Positions 1 to 11,340 of a stretch of 64,000 nt of DNA are shown piece by piece. A model generated the notes under the pieces. The model saw nothing but the letters and a program-made list of their open reading frames with translations. It was not told where the DNA came from and searched no databases. Both the position numbers and the translations under genes were made by a program. Positions within the stretch are counted from its first letter, which is position 1. Each line of letters starts with the position of its first letter. Source of the DNA: Psychrobacter okhotskensis (GTDB lineage Bacteria > Pseudomonadota > Gammaproteobacteria > Pseudomonadales > Moraxellaceae); the NCBI RefSeq assembly GCF_013248965.1, contig NZ_JABRVQ010000009.1:1-64000 (forward strand), given 5' to 3'.

Positions 1-75
1 AACTGTAAGCCTGTGGGTCCGACAACACTAAATCCTGTAAAAGAGCAACAACAGCAAAGATTAAAAGCCGCTTAA
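1..75 (+). CDS. C-terminal fragment of an unidentified protein
   Basis: The first frame is open from base 1 and ends with TAA at 73-75, leaving 24 codons with a Gln-rich end (four consecutive Gln, then RLKAA). The upstream part lies outside the window, so the family cannot be named. That it is coding is inferred only from the open frame and the amphipathic end. Confidence 0.35.
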   Translation, partial: NCKPVGPTTLNPVKEQQQQRLKAA

Positions 76-194
76 TTCGGCTTATGGTGACAACTACCTT
101 GAAAAACTCCGAACCCTATGTATTATCATAAGCCTTCACTCGAACAGAGTAACTAGGTTACACACTAGTACTAAAAGGTAAAACCTATAAGCAA

Positions 195-911
195 ATGAGT
201 ACAAATCACCCTATTAAATATATAATTTCGAATAAGATTTCAATGTATCAAAAAAACATCACGCCTTTAATTCAGTCTTTACTAATAGCCACAATGCTAT
301 CCAGTAGCTTAATAACTTCTGCTTGCTCAGCGGAATCATCAAACACACCTATATTATCAAATCAAAGCACCCCTACCGAGATATACAAACTTGGGCTAGC
401 CTACTACGAGGGCGACTCAGTTCCTGAAGATGATGACAAAGCTTTTAAACTGTTTCAAAAAGCTGCCGATCAAGGCTACGCACCTGCTAAACATTATCTA
501 GGTATTATGTATTATGAAGGTATTGGTGTAGATCAAGATTATCACAAAGCATTTGAGTGGGTTCAGTGAGCTGCTAACCAAGGAGTTTCTGATGCTCAAT
601 ATCGTATAGGCATTATGTATTATGAAGGTAGTGGTGTTGAGCAAGATTACCAAAAAGCAATGGAGTGGTATGTATTAGCTGCTGATAATGGATCTTTTGA
701 TGCTCAAAACAATATTGGCAATCTTTATGAAAACGGCTATGACGAAGCTTTTGAATGGTACAAAAAATCTGCCGACCAAGGCAATCAAGAAGCCAGTAAT
801 CGCATTGGTAGATTGGTCATGAATGATAAAATCGATGATACAGGCATCACTATCTACAGCACCCAAGAAACTGGTCTCACATTAGGTGATATTGAAGATA
901 TGAGCCATTAA
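195..911 (+). pseudogene. Sel1-repeat protein interrupted by an in-frame TGA
   Basis: A 239-codon frame reads through as one Sel1-repeat protein except for a TGA at 567-569. Before the stop lie a hydrophobic export segment ending in ITSAC (possible weak lipobox; a second Met at 243 would start the signal) and Sel1 units with the AFEWVQ / AADQG pattern. After the stop the same frame goes straight on with a normal unit (AANQG, then YYEGSG). Two units around 500-560 and 608-660 are nearly identical, so the repeat phase is intact and the stop sits where Sel1 repeats usually carry Lys or Arg. A one-base change from CGA or AGA explains it. Sel1 proteins are solenoid adaptors, often exported. It may be a recent pseudogene, a read-through case or a sequencing error. 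Confidence 0.75.
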
Positions 912-936
912 TTTTACGAAATGTCTAACAATCCCC

Positions 937-2139
937 TCACTCCGCTAACCCATCCAAAATCATTTTTACCTCACTGACATACTGACCCAAATCTGGCTCT
1001 AAATGAAATCCCTCTATTGGTGTGGGCAAACCTTTCTGCTTGCCAAGTCTGACGATAATTACGTTCTCTTCGGGCAGCACTAATACTCTCTGACCTAAAT
1101 GACCCAGCATGGCATAAAACGGAATCGGACTGTCCATATCCGTCCACACCGAATGACCGTAAACTTGCGCTTGCCCGTCTGCAAATGCTGCGGCATTGGG
1201 CGTAATCATAAACTTAACATGTTCTTTACTGAGTAGCTGCTCGCCTTGCCACTCGCCACCGTTTAATAATAGCTGCCCAAATTTGGCAAAATCTAAAGCG
1301 CTGGCATTGAGACAGCAATATACTTTTTCGATGCTCTCTGAGCCATCAAGCGACCAATAAGCGTCACCTTGCATACCGAGTGGTTGCCAAAACTTCTCTT
1401 CTAGATAACTAGAGATGGTATAGCCATGCGGCTCTAAAGCACGTGATAGAGCAATACCGAGCATTTGTGTATCGCCGGACGAGTATTCAAACTGGTCAAC
1501 ACAAGGCTCAACAAAGTCACGATTGACCATTTGCTTGACCAAGTCATGACCATAATAGGATTCTGCAGTGGGGTTAATTGGGAAGTAGTAATCCTCGGTC
1601 CAATCGTAGCCAGAAGTCATCGCTGAGAAATCAGCAAGGGTACAATTTTGCGCATACTTGTTATCCGCATATTCAGGTAGCCACTTGGTAATTGGCTCAT
1701 CAACGCTTGATATATAGCCATCTTCCACGGCTTTGAGATACAGCATGGTGGTGACGGTTTTTGCCATCGAGAAGCTGTTGGTATGCGAGTCGGCACTGTA
1801 ACCTTGCCAATAATTTTCGTACAGCAGCTTGCCATCTTTGATAATGGCAAAGGCAACGGTTTCGTCAGTATCCAAAGCATTTTTCAAGGTAGGCGTAAGT
1901 TTGACTTGCCCAAAGTTAGCATCTTTGTCCCATTCAATAGTATCTTTTGCGCGGATAGTACGGTTATCAAAATCGATATAATCATCGATATTGGCGGTAT
2001 TTTCACCTTTCAGATAAGTGAGCTGTAAGCCACGAAAAATATAAGCGTTGCCTGTCACCACTAAGCCTAAGCTGATAATAATGAGTAGCGCTACAATAGG
2101 CAAAACGATCCATTTAAACAGGGTCTTTAACACTACCAT
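937..2139 (-). CDS. membrane-anchored serine hydrolase, class C beta-lactamase fold
   Basis: This 400-residue protein of the beta-lactamase/transpeptidase-like family is related to 6-aminohexanoate-dimer hydrolase and EstB-type esterases. One membrane helix spans about residues 8-30, placing the catalytic domain in the periplasm. The active-site SxxK motif is SMAK at 124-127, the Tyr motif is YSS at 219-221, and HLG at 347-349 takes the place of the KTG triad, as in the esterase-like branch. An AAGGA ribosome site precedes the ATG. It stands alone, tail to tail with the Sel1 frame. The substrate cannot be told from sequence; esterase or amidase is more likely than true beta-lactamase. Confidence 0.8.
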   Translation of the reverse strand: MVVLKTLFKWIVLPIVALLIIISLGLVVTGNAYIFRGLQLTYLKGENTANIDDYIDFDNRTIRAKDTIEWDKDANFGQVKLTPTLKNALDTDETVAFAIIKDGKLLYENYWQGYSADSHTNSFSMAKTVTTMLYLKAVEDGYISSVDEPITKWLPEYADNKYAQNCTLADFSAMTSGYDWTEDYYFPINPTAESYYGHDLVKQMVNRDFVEPCVDQFEYSSGDTQMLGIALSRALEPHGYTISSYLEEKFWQPLGMQGDAYWSLDGSESIEKVYCCLNASALDFAKFGQLLLNGGEWQGEQLLSKEHVKFMITPNAAAFADGQAQVYGHSVWTDMDSPIPFYAMLGHLGQRVLVLPEENVIIVRLGKQKGLPTPIEGFHLEPDLGQYVSEVKMILDGLAE

Positions 2140-2304
2140 TATAAAATCCTTTTTTATGGCGTGAGTGATGAGTACGATTGAGTGTTGCTGATAGGTTTAG
2201 CGTAGCATTTATAGGTTATTTAATAGTGACAATGCTATATTCATATTCAGCTTTAGAACAATAGTATCAATTTTCGAAATTAAGCATTAAACGATGAGAA
2301 TAAC

Positions 2305-3063
2305 ATGAAAAAATCAGCCGTAGCTATCATTACCACTTTAGGTGTTTGTCTACTATCTACTTATGCAAATTCAGCAAGTTTTGATTGTAAAAAAGCGACT
2401 ACTTGGGTAGAAAAAACCATTTGCGAAAGCACTGAGCTATCCAAGCTTGATGAAGCGATGACAAAGAAATATAAAAATGATCTCATTAACGAGTCAAATG
2501 ATAAAGACAGTAAAGATTGGGTGATTTATGAGCAACGAACATGGCTAAAGTTCCAACGTAATACCTGTAAAGATACATCGTGTCTTATCCGTGAGTATAA
2601 AGAGTATATTGAAGAAAAAAGTCATGATGCTTTGTCTAAAAGTGATTCAAGCAAGCCGAATCGTTCCGATTTACCTAGCAAAAATGCGTTTGGTAAATTT
2701 TCAGAGTCTACTCAAATCTCAATGTATAATCCAGATACTGAGCGTTGGGATGATGCCGAAGAAGCTGAAAACTCTATATCCATTCATAAAGTCGCTAACA
2801 AGCCTTACCTTGCCATAATTGAAGGCGTTTTAATTTTTACCAATGCGCATACCTGTGAGATTGAAGTTAGTAAGGCAACATGGTCACAGAATCACTGGGT
2901 TATCAGTGATGAGCAGCAAAACGAAGCTACTGAATTGCATTTATACCCAGCATCTCATAAAGGCAAAACGCAGTTAGTGTTAACAGATCCTGATAATCAA
3001 TTTAGAGAGCGGCATTGTGGTATGCGAGGTTATTTTGACGGTATTGTATTAGAACGTGAGTAA
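2305..3063 (+). CDS. secreted protein with LprI-like (DUF1311) domain
   Basis: A 252-residue exported protein. Residues 1-24 form a signal peptide with a Lys-Lys start and a hydrophobic core. Residues 26 to about 110 match the LprI-like/DUF1311 pattern: FDC at 26-28, the IC pair at 39-40, then LDEAM, a Tyr-rich helix and a later Cys pair. In the family these Cys are thought to form disulfides, and one mycobacterial member inhibits lysozyme. The C-terminal half, about 120-252, holds three Cys and resembles nothing I recognise. Function is unknown; a cell-surface or lysozyme-inhibitor role is only a possibility. Confidence 0.7.
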   Translation: MKKSAVAIITTLGVCLLSTYANSASFDCKKATTWVEKTICESTELSKLDEAMTKKYKNDLINESNDKDSKDWVIYEQRTWLKFQRNTCKDTSCLIREYKEYIEEKSHDALSKSDSSKPNRSDLPSKNAFGKFSESTQISMYNPDTERWDDAEEAENSISIHKVANKPYLAIIEGVLIFTNAHTCEIEVSKATWSQNHWVISDEQQNEATELHLYPASHKGKTQLVLTDPDNQFRERHCGMRGYFDGIVLERE

Positions 3064-3173
3064 AAAGAGTTTGTCTGTTCGAACTTTCGGAGCAACGATA
3101 AGCTAAACTTTATCTATATTGAAATTAAAAATATTAAGTCAAAACGCGGGGTTAAAAACCCAGCCTACGCTTG

Positions 3174-4130
3174 CTAATCGCTATAACTTTCTCTACATTT
3201 AATTTTAGTCTCCAGTATCTTTTCGAGATGCTTAATAAATACTTTAGTCTCAGGTCTACTATGCTCGTCAGTAATCACTAAACCTCCTATCGAGACATAG
3301 CAGACACCACCAAACTTGGTGGGTAGCAGGTTATTCCAACTACAGTTAAGATCTTTTTCTAGTTTTACCGTTTGCCAATATTCCGACAGATAATAATCTC
3401 CTGCTAAAGATTGCCACGTACAAATTTGAGATTCAGTTATGCTTGATCGTATCGCTAATGGGGTCTGAAAAAGGGCTTCTTTATGTAGTCCATCAAATGC
3501 TCGGACAACAAAGTCAGCGGGATAATCTGAGAACATATCTCTTTCCCTTGATCGTCGCATATCTTGTGCCTGCTTCGTCTGGAAGGACTCAATAGAGCTA
3601 AGAACCATTTGATCCGCCATTTTAGCTTCCATATCTCTTATGGGCTTTGAATATAAGGCATCTAAAAGCCCTACGTCAGTCAACCATATTGACAAACAGC
3701 CAATAATTCTTTCATCGTCTTCCTCTCTTACGCCACCATACATACTGACGCTGATCCTACAATTATCAAATACCCATTCACAGTGTTCTACTACATTATC
3801 ACTATAGTAATGGCTATCGGAGGAATAGTCTGACCCTTGTCCTAAATAGGCTATAAGCTTTTTAATAACTTGTTGCCTATTTATCAGTTGTGCTGGAATA
3901 TTAATCCATATTGAATCAATCAGTCGGTCATCATCTACTGCACTAAAATGACAGTGAGCAACATTAAGAGTCCAAAAATTAGGTAGTTTTATGGTGACTA
4001 CTTCAGGCATGTAACTTACCTCATCAGAAAGAGTTATCGTATCTTTCTCAGGGAGTTGAGACTTAACGTCAGCTAACTTGTCACCCCATTTAAAATTTAC
4101 GTCACCAAATTGAAAGTTTTCTTTTCTCAT
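3174..4130 (-). CDS. hypothetical protein, family not recognised
   Basis: A 318-residue soluble protein, acidic in its first half, with no signal peptide or membrane segment. A GAGGT ribosome site lies immediately upstream of the ATG. The N-terminal third alternates beta-type segments (FKWGD, TIKLPNFWTLN) and the middle has VFDNCRISV; none matches a family I know. It sits between the LprI-like gene and the FadH-like gene in a stretch of orphan genes. Base use is more AT-rich than the housekeeping genes to the right, which fits acquired DNA, but this was not measured. Confidence 0.6.
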   Translation of the reverse strand: MRKENFQFGDVNFKWGDKLADVKSQLPEKDTITLSDEVSYMPEVVTIKLPNFWTLNVAHCHFSAVDDDRLIDSIWINIPAQLINRQQVIKKLIAYLGQGSDYSSDSHYYSDNVVEHCEWVFDNCRISVSMYGGVREEDDERIIGCLSIWLTDVGLLDALYSKPIRDMEAKMADQMVLSSIESFQTKQAQDMRRSRERDMFSDYPADFVVRAFDGLHKEALFQTPLAIRSSITESQICTWQSLAGDYYLSEYWQTVKLEKDLNCSWNNLLPTKFGGVCYVSIGGLVITDEHSRPETKVFIKHLEKILETKIKCRESYSD

Positions 4131-4224
4131 ACCTCTTATCCTTTACCCAAATAGTTATTTAAAGACAAATATAACTTTTTGCGATCATCTATATACTGAG
4201 CAAGTGTATATTATCTAACAAAAA

Positions 4225-4254
4225 AAACGGCAAGATAATTAATCTCGCCGTTTC
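4225..4254. terminator. bidirectional intrinsic terminator
   Basis: AAACGGC and GCCGTTT form the outer stem with AGAT/ATCT inside, separated by an A/C mismatch. An A-tract on the left and a T-run on the right let it serve either strand. It lies just past the stop of the FadH-like gene, which is transcribed leftward. Confidence 0.75.
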
Positions 4255-4280
4255 TGTATTCACTACAAAAAATCAAACCC

Positions 4281-6752
<2,472 letters not shown>

Positions 6753-8417
6753 ATGACTGACTTTCATACGGGTCTGGGCAAAAATGCTGCCAACTACCAA
6801 CCGCTTACTCCTATAGATTTTATTATTCGCAGCGCGCAGGTTTATCCTGACAAAACCGCCATCATCTATGACGACCTAGAACATAATAATCTGACCCAAA
6901 GCTGGCAACAGACTTACGATCGTTGCAGACAACTGGCGGATGGTCTGCGTAAATTGGGCATTGATAAAAACGATACCGTTGCGGTTATGATGCCAAACAC
7001 GCCAGCGATGGTCGAGTGCGCGTTTGGTGTGCCGATGTCAGGCGGGGTGCTTTGCACCTTAAATACCCGTCTCGATATCAACGCGCTGACCTTTTGTTTA
7101 CAACATTCAGAGGCCAAAGTCTTAATTTTAGACAGCGAATTTGCTGAGCATGCTGAGATAATTGACGAAACTTTTCCTAACTTAATCATCATTCATGCAA
7201 CCGATGCTGCTGTCGATACCGAGCATTTTGGGCAAATGACTTATGACGAGCTACTTGCCAGCTCCGACAGTTTAGACAATTGGGAAAAACCATTAGACGA
7301 ATGGGATGCCATTGCCCTCAATTATACCTCTGGTACCACGGGTAAACCCAAAGGGGTGGTCTATCATCATCGCGGTGCGACGCTCAATGCGCTCTCTAAT
7401 ATTTTAGATTGGGATATGCCTAAGCACCCCATGTATCTGTGGACGCTGCCATTGTTTCATTGTAATGGTTGGTGTTTCCCATGGACGATCGCTGAGCGTG
7501 CTGGGGTCAATGTCTGCTTGCGTAAGATTGACGCTGATTTAATTTTGCAGCTAATTGCTAAGCATAAAGTCAGCCATTATTGTTCAGCGCCTATCGTTCA
7601 CAATATGATTGCTGGCGGTAAACCGGAGTATCAACAAGCGATTACCCATAAGGTTAAGGGCTGGGTTGCCGGTGCGCCGCCATCTGAGACTATGCTAGCA
7701 AAGATGGAAGCGATGGGTTTCGATATTACTCATACTTACGGCCTGACCGAAGTATATGGGCCAGTGACTGTCTGCGCTGAACAAGAAGAATGGAGCGACC
7801 TTGATATTACCGCGCGTGCACAAAAGAAATCGCGCCAAGGCGTAGCTTCTCACTTGATGAGCGGCTTTGATGTGTTTAAGCAAGGTACGATAGAGCCAGT
7901 CAAAGCCGATGGCGAAGAAATGGGCGAGCTGGCCCTGCGTGGCAATATGGTGATGAAAGGTTATCTAAAAAGCCGCAAAGCAACCGAAGTCGCCTTTGCT
8001 GACGGCTGGTTTCGCACCGGTGATTTGGGCGTAAAATACCCCGATGGCTATATCAAAATCATGGACAGGCTTAAAGACGTTATTATCTCCGGCGGTGAAA
8101 ACATCTCTAGTATTGAAGTCGAAAACATCCTATATAAAATGCCAGAAATTCAAAGCTGTGCCGTTGTCGCCGCACCGCATGATAAATGGGGCGAAGTTCC
8201 CGTTGCCTTTATCGAGATTTATGCTGGCAGCACCTTACAGCGTGATACCGTTATAGAGCATTGTAAGCAGCATCTCGCTGGTTTTAAAGTCCCTAAATAT
8301 ATCGTGTTTGCCGAAATACCTAAGACCAGCACGGGTAAAGTACAGAAGTTTGAGCTGCGTCAAGCCGCCAAATCATTGGCACATGAAACGCCTAAAGTCA
8401 CGGCCAGTACTAAATAA
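6753..8417 (+). CDS. AMP-forming acyl-CoA synthetase, medium-chain (AlkK/DmdB-like)
   Basis: A 554-residue ANL-superfamily ligase activating a carboxylic acid to its CoA ester through an acyl-adenylate. The phosphate-binding motif YTSGTTGKPKG is at 191-201, the adenine region has YGLTEVYGP, the hinge is RTGDLG and DRLKD, and the C-terminal catalytic Lys is in TSTGKVQKFELR. The overall pattern (GWCFPW, LYKMPEIQ) fits the AlkK / methylmercaptopropionate-CoA ligase branch rather than FadD. AAAGGA stands upstream of the ATG. A separate FadD lies at 33.3-35.0 kb, so this enzyme probably handles shorter or branched acids. The substrate is inferred. Confidence 0.85.
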   Translation: MTDFHTGLGKNAANYQPLTPIDFIIRSAQVYPDKTAIIYDDLEHNNLTQSWQQTYDRCRQLADGLRKLGIDKNDTVAVMMPNTPAMVECAFGVPMSGGVLCTLNTRLDINALTFCLQHSEAKVLILDSEFAEHAEIIDETFPNLIIIHATDAAVDTEHFGQMTYDELLASSDSLDNWEKPLDEWDAIALNYTSGTTGKPKGVVYHHRGATLNALSNILDWDMPKHPMYLWTLPLFHCNGWCFPWTIAERAGVNVCLRKIDADLILQLIAKHKVSHYCSAPIVHNMIAGGKPEYQQAITHKVKGWVAGAPPSETMLAKMEAMGFDITHTYGLTEVYGPVTVCAEQEEWSDLDITARAQKKSRQGVASHLMSGFDVFKQGTIEPVKADGEEMGELALRGNMVMKGYLKSRKATEVAFADGWFRTGDLGVKYPDGYIKIMDRLKDVIISGGENISSIEVENILYKMPEIQSCAVVAAPHDKWGEVPVAFIEIYAGSTLQRDTVIEHCKQHLAGFKVPKYIVFAEIPKTSTGKVQKFELRQAAKSLAHETPKVTASTK

Positions 8418-8455
8418 TAGCTTTTGAGAAACTTGCGCTTTGAGCAACGTGCATA

Positions 8456-8497
8456 AAAAAGGGTCAGTCTAATCATTAGGCTGACCCTCTTTTCTTT
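8456..8497 (+). terminator. intrinsic terminator after the acyl-CoA ligase
   Basis: GGGTCAG and CTGACCC at 8461-8487 enclose a second matched pair CTAAT/ATTAG, giving a long hairpin with one T-G pair. A poly-T stretch follows and an A-tract precedes, so it can act on both strands. Confidence 0.85.
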
Positions 8498-8552
8498 AAT
8501 TAAAAACATAAAACTTATTATTATAGGCGGTCCGCCATAACATGAACACAGA

Positions 8553-8667
8553 GCTACTGGTATTAATTTTGCGCAGCCTCTGTCTGCATAGGCACAGCAA
8601 GCAAGGAAAATTAATATCAGTAGCGCGTTATAATACTGGTACTGATTTTATTTAGGACTGACTATAA
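8553..8667 (+). repeat. dispersed palindromic repeat, copy A (diverged)
   Basis: The core at 8553-8624 has inverted ends (GGTATTAATTTT against AAAATTAATATC) around a centre reading CTCTGTCTGC, GGCACAGCAAGCAAG. The same centre and ends occur at 13.08 kb in reverse orientation and at 29.59 kb. This copy has more mismatches in the ends. It encodes nothing and lies in a spacer. Confidence 0.75.
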
Positions 8668-8675
8668 CCAAACGA

Positions 8676-9095
8676 CTAATCAAGCTTAGGTTCAAGCCAT
8701 TGATAAACTAGCATGCCGACGATCATCGCTGGGATAAAGACATAGGCCTGCCATTGTCCTGTCCCAAGTAGCACGATACCCGGTCCTGGGCAAATACCCA
8801 CCAAGCCCCAGCCGATACCAAAGAGCATCGCCCCGACTAGCAACTTCTTATTAATATCAGTTTTAGTTGGCATCTCGATTAAGGTGCCAATCCAGCTATT
8901 CTTTTGGCGCTTAGCGAATTGCACGCCGACCATTGCCACTATCAATCCGCCACCCATCACCAGTGCTAGAGAAATATCCCATGCACCAAAAACGTCCAAG
9001 AATCCTTGGACTTTCACAGGATCAGTCATGCCTGATATCAGCAGCCCCAAGCCAAATAATAGCCCAGCCAGTAATCCAATTATATTTTTTAGCAT
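8676..9095 (-). CDS. YeeE/YedE family half protein (DUF6691), sulfur-compound transport
   Basis: A 139-residue very hydrophobic protein with about four membrane helices. It carries the conserved GICPGPG segment near the C-terminal side, and the N-terminal repeat GLLFGLGLLISGMTDP is typical of the family. YeeE/YedE proteins move thiosulfate or other sulfur species across the inner membrane; here the usual long protein is split into two genes (PmpA/PmpB-like). The ATG at 9095 was preferred over an in-frame GTG 15 bases upstream. It follows the partner gene by about 100 bp on the same strand, so an operon is likely. Confidence 0.8.
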   Translation of the reverse strand: MLKNIIGLLAGLLFGLGLLISGMTDPVKVQGFLDVFGAWDISLALVMGGGLIVAMVGVQFAKRQKNSWIGTLIEMPTKTDINKKLLVGAMLFGIGWGLVGICPGPGIVLLGTGQWQAYVFIPAMIVGMLVYQWLEPKLD

Positions 9096-9193
9096 TATTG
9101 TGTCTCGCACTTAACATGTTAATCCAAGCTGTTATAAGCAGCTTTTATAAATAGTATTAACGCCGCCTGAGCAACGTGCCGCCTATGAGCTAT

Positions 9194-9631
9194 TTAAATC
9201 ATGCCTAAGACATGCCGACCAAGATAAACCGTCATAACACCAAAGAGCATAAAGGTTACTGTTGCTACCATCGAGCGTGGTGACAGGCGTGCATTACCGC
9301 AGATTCCATGACCGCTGGTACAGCCTGAGCCCAAACGCGTACCGAAGCCGACCAGCAATCCTGCCCCAATTAATAATGGCAAAGAGGTACTCATCTCTAC
9401 ATCAGGTAACGGTCTTCCTAGACTATATAGTATCGGTGAGACAACCATGCCAACTATGAACAATACCTGCCACATCTCTACCTGCTTGGGTTTCAGCAGA
9501 TTTGAGAAAATACCACTGACACCAGCGATACGCCCAATACCTAATAGTAGAATAACTGTCGCTACACCCAGTATCAGACCACCCACTAAGGAGATAGGCG
9601 TAAATGCTTGCCAGTCTATTTGTATATTCAT
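9194..9631 (-). CDS. YeeE/YedE family half protein with GCTSGHGICG motif
   Basis: A 145-residue integral membrane protein and the first gene of the pair with the half protein at 8.7-9.1 kb. The signature GSGCTSGHGICG, with its conserved Cys, is the thiol-bearing motif of the YeeE/thiosulfate transporter family. AGG stands about eight bases before the ATG. An AT-rich palindrome lies 60 bp upstream. In related bacteria such pairs sit beside sulfide or persulfide detoxification genes controlled by ArsR-type BigR; no such genes are adjacent here. Confidence 0.82.
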   Translation of the reverse strand: MNIQIDWQAFTPISLVGGLILGVATVILLLGIGRIAGVSGIFSNLLKPKQVEMWQVLFIVGMVVSPILYSLGRPLPDVEMSTSLPLLIGAGLLVGFGTRLGSGCTSGHGICGNARLSPRSMVATVTFMLFGVMTVYLGRHVLGMI

Positions 9632-9690
9632 AATATTTACCTAAGCTTATTTTCATCCAAAATAACTTTAAAATCATTTTATAAAAAAAC

Positions 9691-9710
9691 ATTATATTAT
9701 AAAATATAAT
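9691..9710. promoter_or_regulatory. AT-rich operator-like inverted repeat upstream of the YeeE pair
   Basis: ATTATATT and AATATAAT form perfect 8-bp arms around ATAA, about 60 bp ahead of the start codon at 9631. The size and composition resemble sites of ArsR-family sulfide sensors such as BigR. The protein that binds it is not known from this window. Confidence 0.45.
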
Positions 9711-9722
9711 AAAAAGGTAAAA

Positions 9723-9762
9723 AAAATACTGAACCTATTGTTATAAAGGCTCAGTATTTTTA
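9723..9762. terminator. intrinsic terminator between the YeeE pair and the aminotransferase
   Basis: AATACTGAACC pairs with GGCTCAGTATT, with a T-run to the right and an A-run to the left. It fits the end of the aminotransferase transcript coming from the right, which would use the A-run side, and may block read-through either way. Confidence 0.7.
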
Positions 9763-9873
9763 AGTTGAACATACCTTTTGCAAAAATTTGAGTAGTAAGT
9801 AAAACAAGCGTAAGCACTACACCAAGTAGGCTAAGTAAGTTTTACGCAGATAATCATATTTTTTGGATAGGTA

Positions 9874-11010
9874 CTATTTCGCCAATACTTTATCAAGCGC
9901 GCTTTCAAAGCGTTGTACCGCACCATCAACGCCTGTCAATTTATCTAAACCGAATAGACCCAAACGGAAGGTTTTAAAATTTTCTGGCTCGCCAACTTTT
10001 AGCGGTACGCCAGCAGCGATTTGCAAGCCCGCCTCAGCAAAGGCACTACCTTTATGCATGTCATCACGCTCAGTGTAAGCCACCACAACGCCTGGCGCTT
10101 CAAAACCTTTTGCCGCAACGCTTTCGACGCCTTTGTCTTCTAGTACTTTACGAATACGGTTGCCAAGCTCCCACTGCGCCTCAGACAGTTTGTCGAAGCC
10201 AACTTCTTTGGCCTCATTAATAGTATCGCGGAACTGACGCAGGCCATCGGTTGGCATCGTTGCATGGTAAGCATGACCACCATTTTCATAGGCGCGCATG
10301 ATGTTTAACCATTGCTTAAGATCGAGACTAAAGCTATCAGATTCTGTGCTCTCGACTTTTTTGACTGCAGCATCACTTAGCATCACCAAACCAGCACAAG
10401 GGGTGCTGCTCCAGCCTTTTTGTGGCGCGCTGATGAGTACGTCAATGCCCAAGGCTTTCATATCGAGCCATACACAACCTGATGCGATGCAATCGATGAC
10501 TAATAAGCCACCAACGCTATGGACGGCTTCGCCCAATGCTTTGATATAGTCATCTGGTAAAATGATGCCAGCTGAAGTTTCGACGTGCGGAGCAAAGACA
10601 ATGGCGGGTTTTTGTTCTTTGATTTTTACTACAGCGACGTCGATATCGACTGGTGTAAATGGCTCTGGCGCTTCCGTATCTTCCGTACGATCAGCGGTTA
10701 ATACCGTCGATGACTTAGCAATGTTGCCTTTTTCTAAGATTTGCGTCCAACGATAGCTAAACCAGCCATTACGGATAATCAGACAATCTTCATCCTTTGC
10801 CAATTGACGCGCGACAGCTTCCATCCCATAAGTGCCAGAACCCGGCACGATAGCAACGGCATCGGCGTTATAGACTGACTTTAGCTCACTAGATAAGTCG
10901 TTCATTACTTGTTGAAAGACTTTGGACATATGGTTAAGGGCGCGGTCAGTGTAAACCACTGAATATTCTAATAGGCCATTTGGATCAATATCTTGACGTA
11001 ATGCAGTCAT
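9874..11010 (-). CDS. class V PLP aminotransferase (alanine-glyoxylate type)
   Basis: A 378-residue fold-type I PLP enzyme of the alanine/serine-glyoxylate aminotransferase group. The early GSGTYGMEAV segment binds the cofactor phosphate, VDCIAS-type sequence holds the Asp that contacts the pyridine, and SAPQKGWSSTPC carries the Lys expected to bind PLP. GGCxYHATMPTDGLRQFRDT-like sequence follows, as in the family. TAGGAG stands upstream of the ATG. It is a single gene. Amino-group transfer from alanine or serine to glyoxylate is the likely reaction, but 2-aminoethylphosphonate or others cannot be ruled out. Confidence 0.82.
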   Translation of the reverse strand: MTALRQDIDPNGLLEYSVVYTDRALNHMSKVFQQVMNDLSSELKSVYNADAVAIVPGSGTYGMEAVARQLAKDEDCLIIRNGWFSYRWTQILEKGNIAKSSTVLTADRTEDTEAPEPFTPVDIDVAVVKIKEQKPAIVFAPHVETSAGIILPDDYIKALGEAVHSVGGLLVIDCIASGCVWLDMKALGIDVLISAPQKGWSSTPCAGLVMLSDAAVKKVESTESDSFSLDLKQWLNIMRAYENGGHAYHATMPTDGLRQFRDTINEAKEVGFDKLSEAQWELGNRIRKVLEDKGVESVAAKGFEAPGVVVAYTERDDMHKGSAFAEAGLQIAAGVPLKVGEPENFKTFRLGLFGLDKLTGVDGAVQRFESALDKVLAK

Positions 11011-11340
11011 GGAACGCTCCTAGTTTATGGTTAGATAATTTGATGGCGCTTAAGTCTCAGTACAGCCATATCCAAATATGGATAAAGCTTAGGTATTAAT
11101 ACCGGATAAGAAACCAGAAAGCGACTAAATAGGCTAAAAATGAATATTGATAAAGCCTATAAACACTAAGCCAATATATTCATAGCCACACGCTTAGCGA
11201 ACACCAGTACGGTATCTTAATCCAAACCATTTAATTAATGAGAGCTTGATATTAGCACTGATACCGAGGGTTGACAACGATACGTCTAGGCAATGATATG
11301 ACTTGCACTGTTGACTGTTTATTGGTAAATGCGGCGCTCA
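11011..11340. other. intergenic, no gene
   Basis: This 330-bp spacer lies between hemA and the aminotransferase, both leftward. It contains a short hairpin CCATAT/ATATGG near 11076 and a 12-bp palindrome GGTATTAATACC at 11092-11103. No convincing terminator with a T-run was found. Confidence 0.6.
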
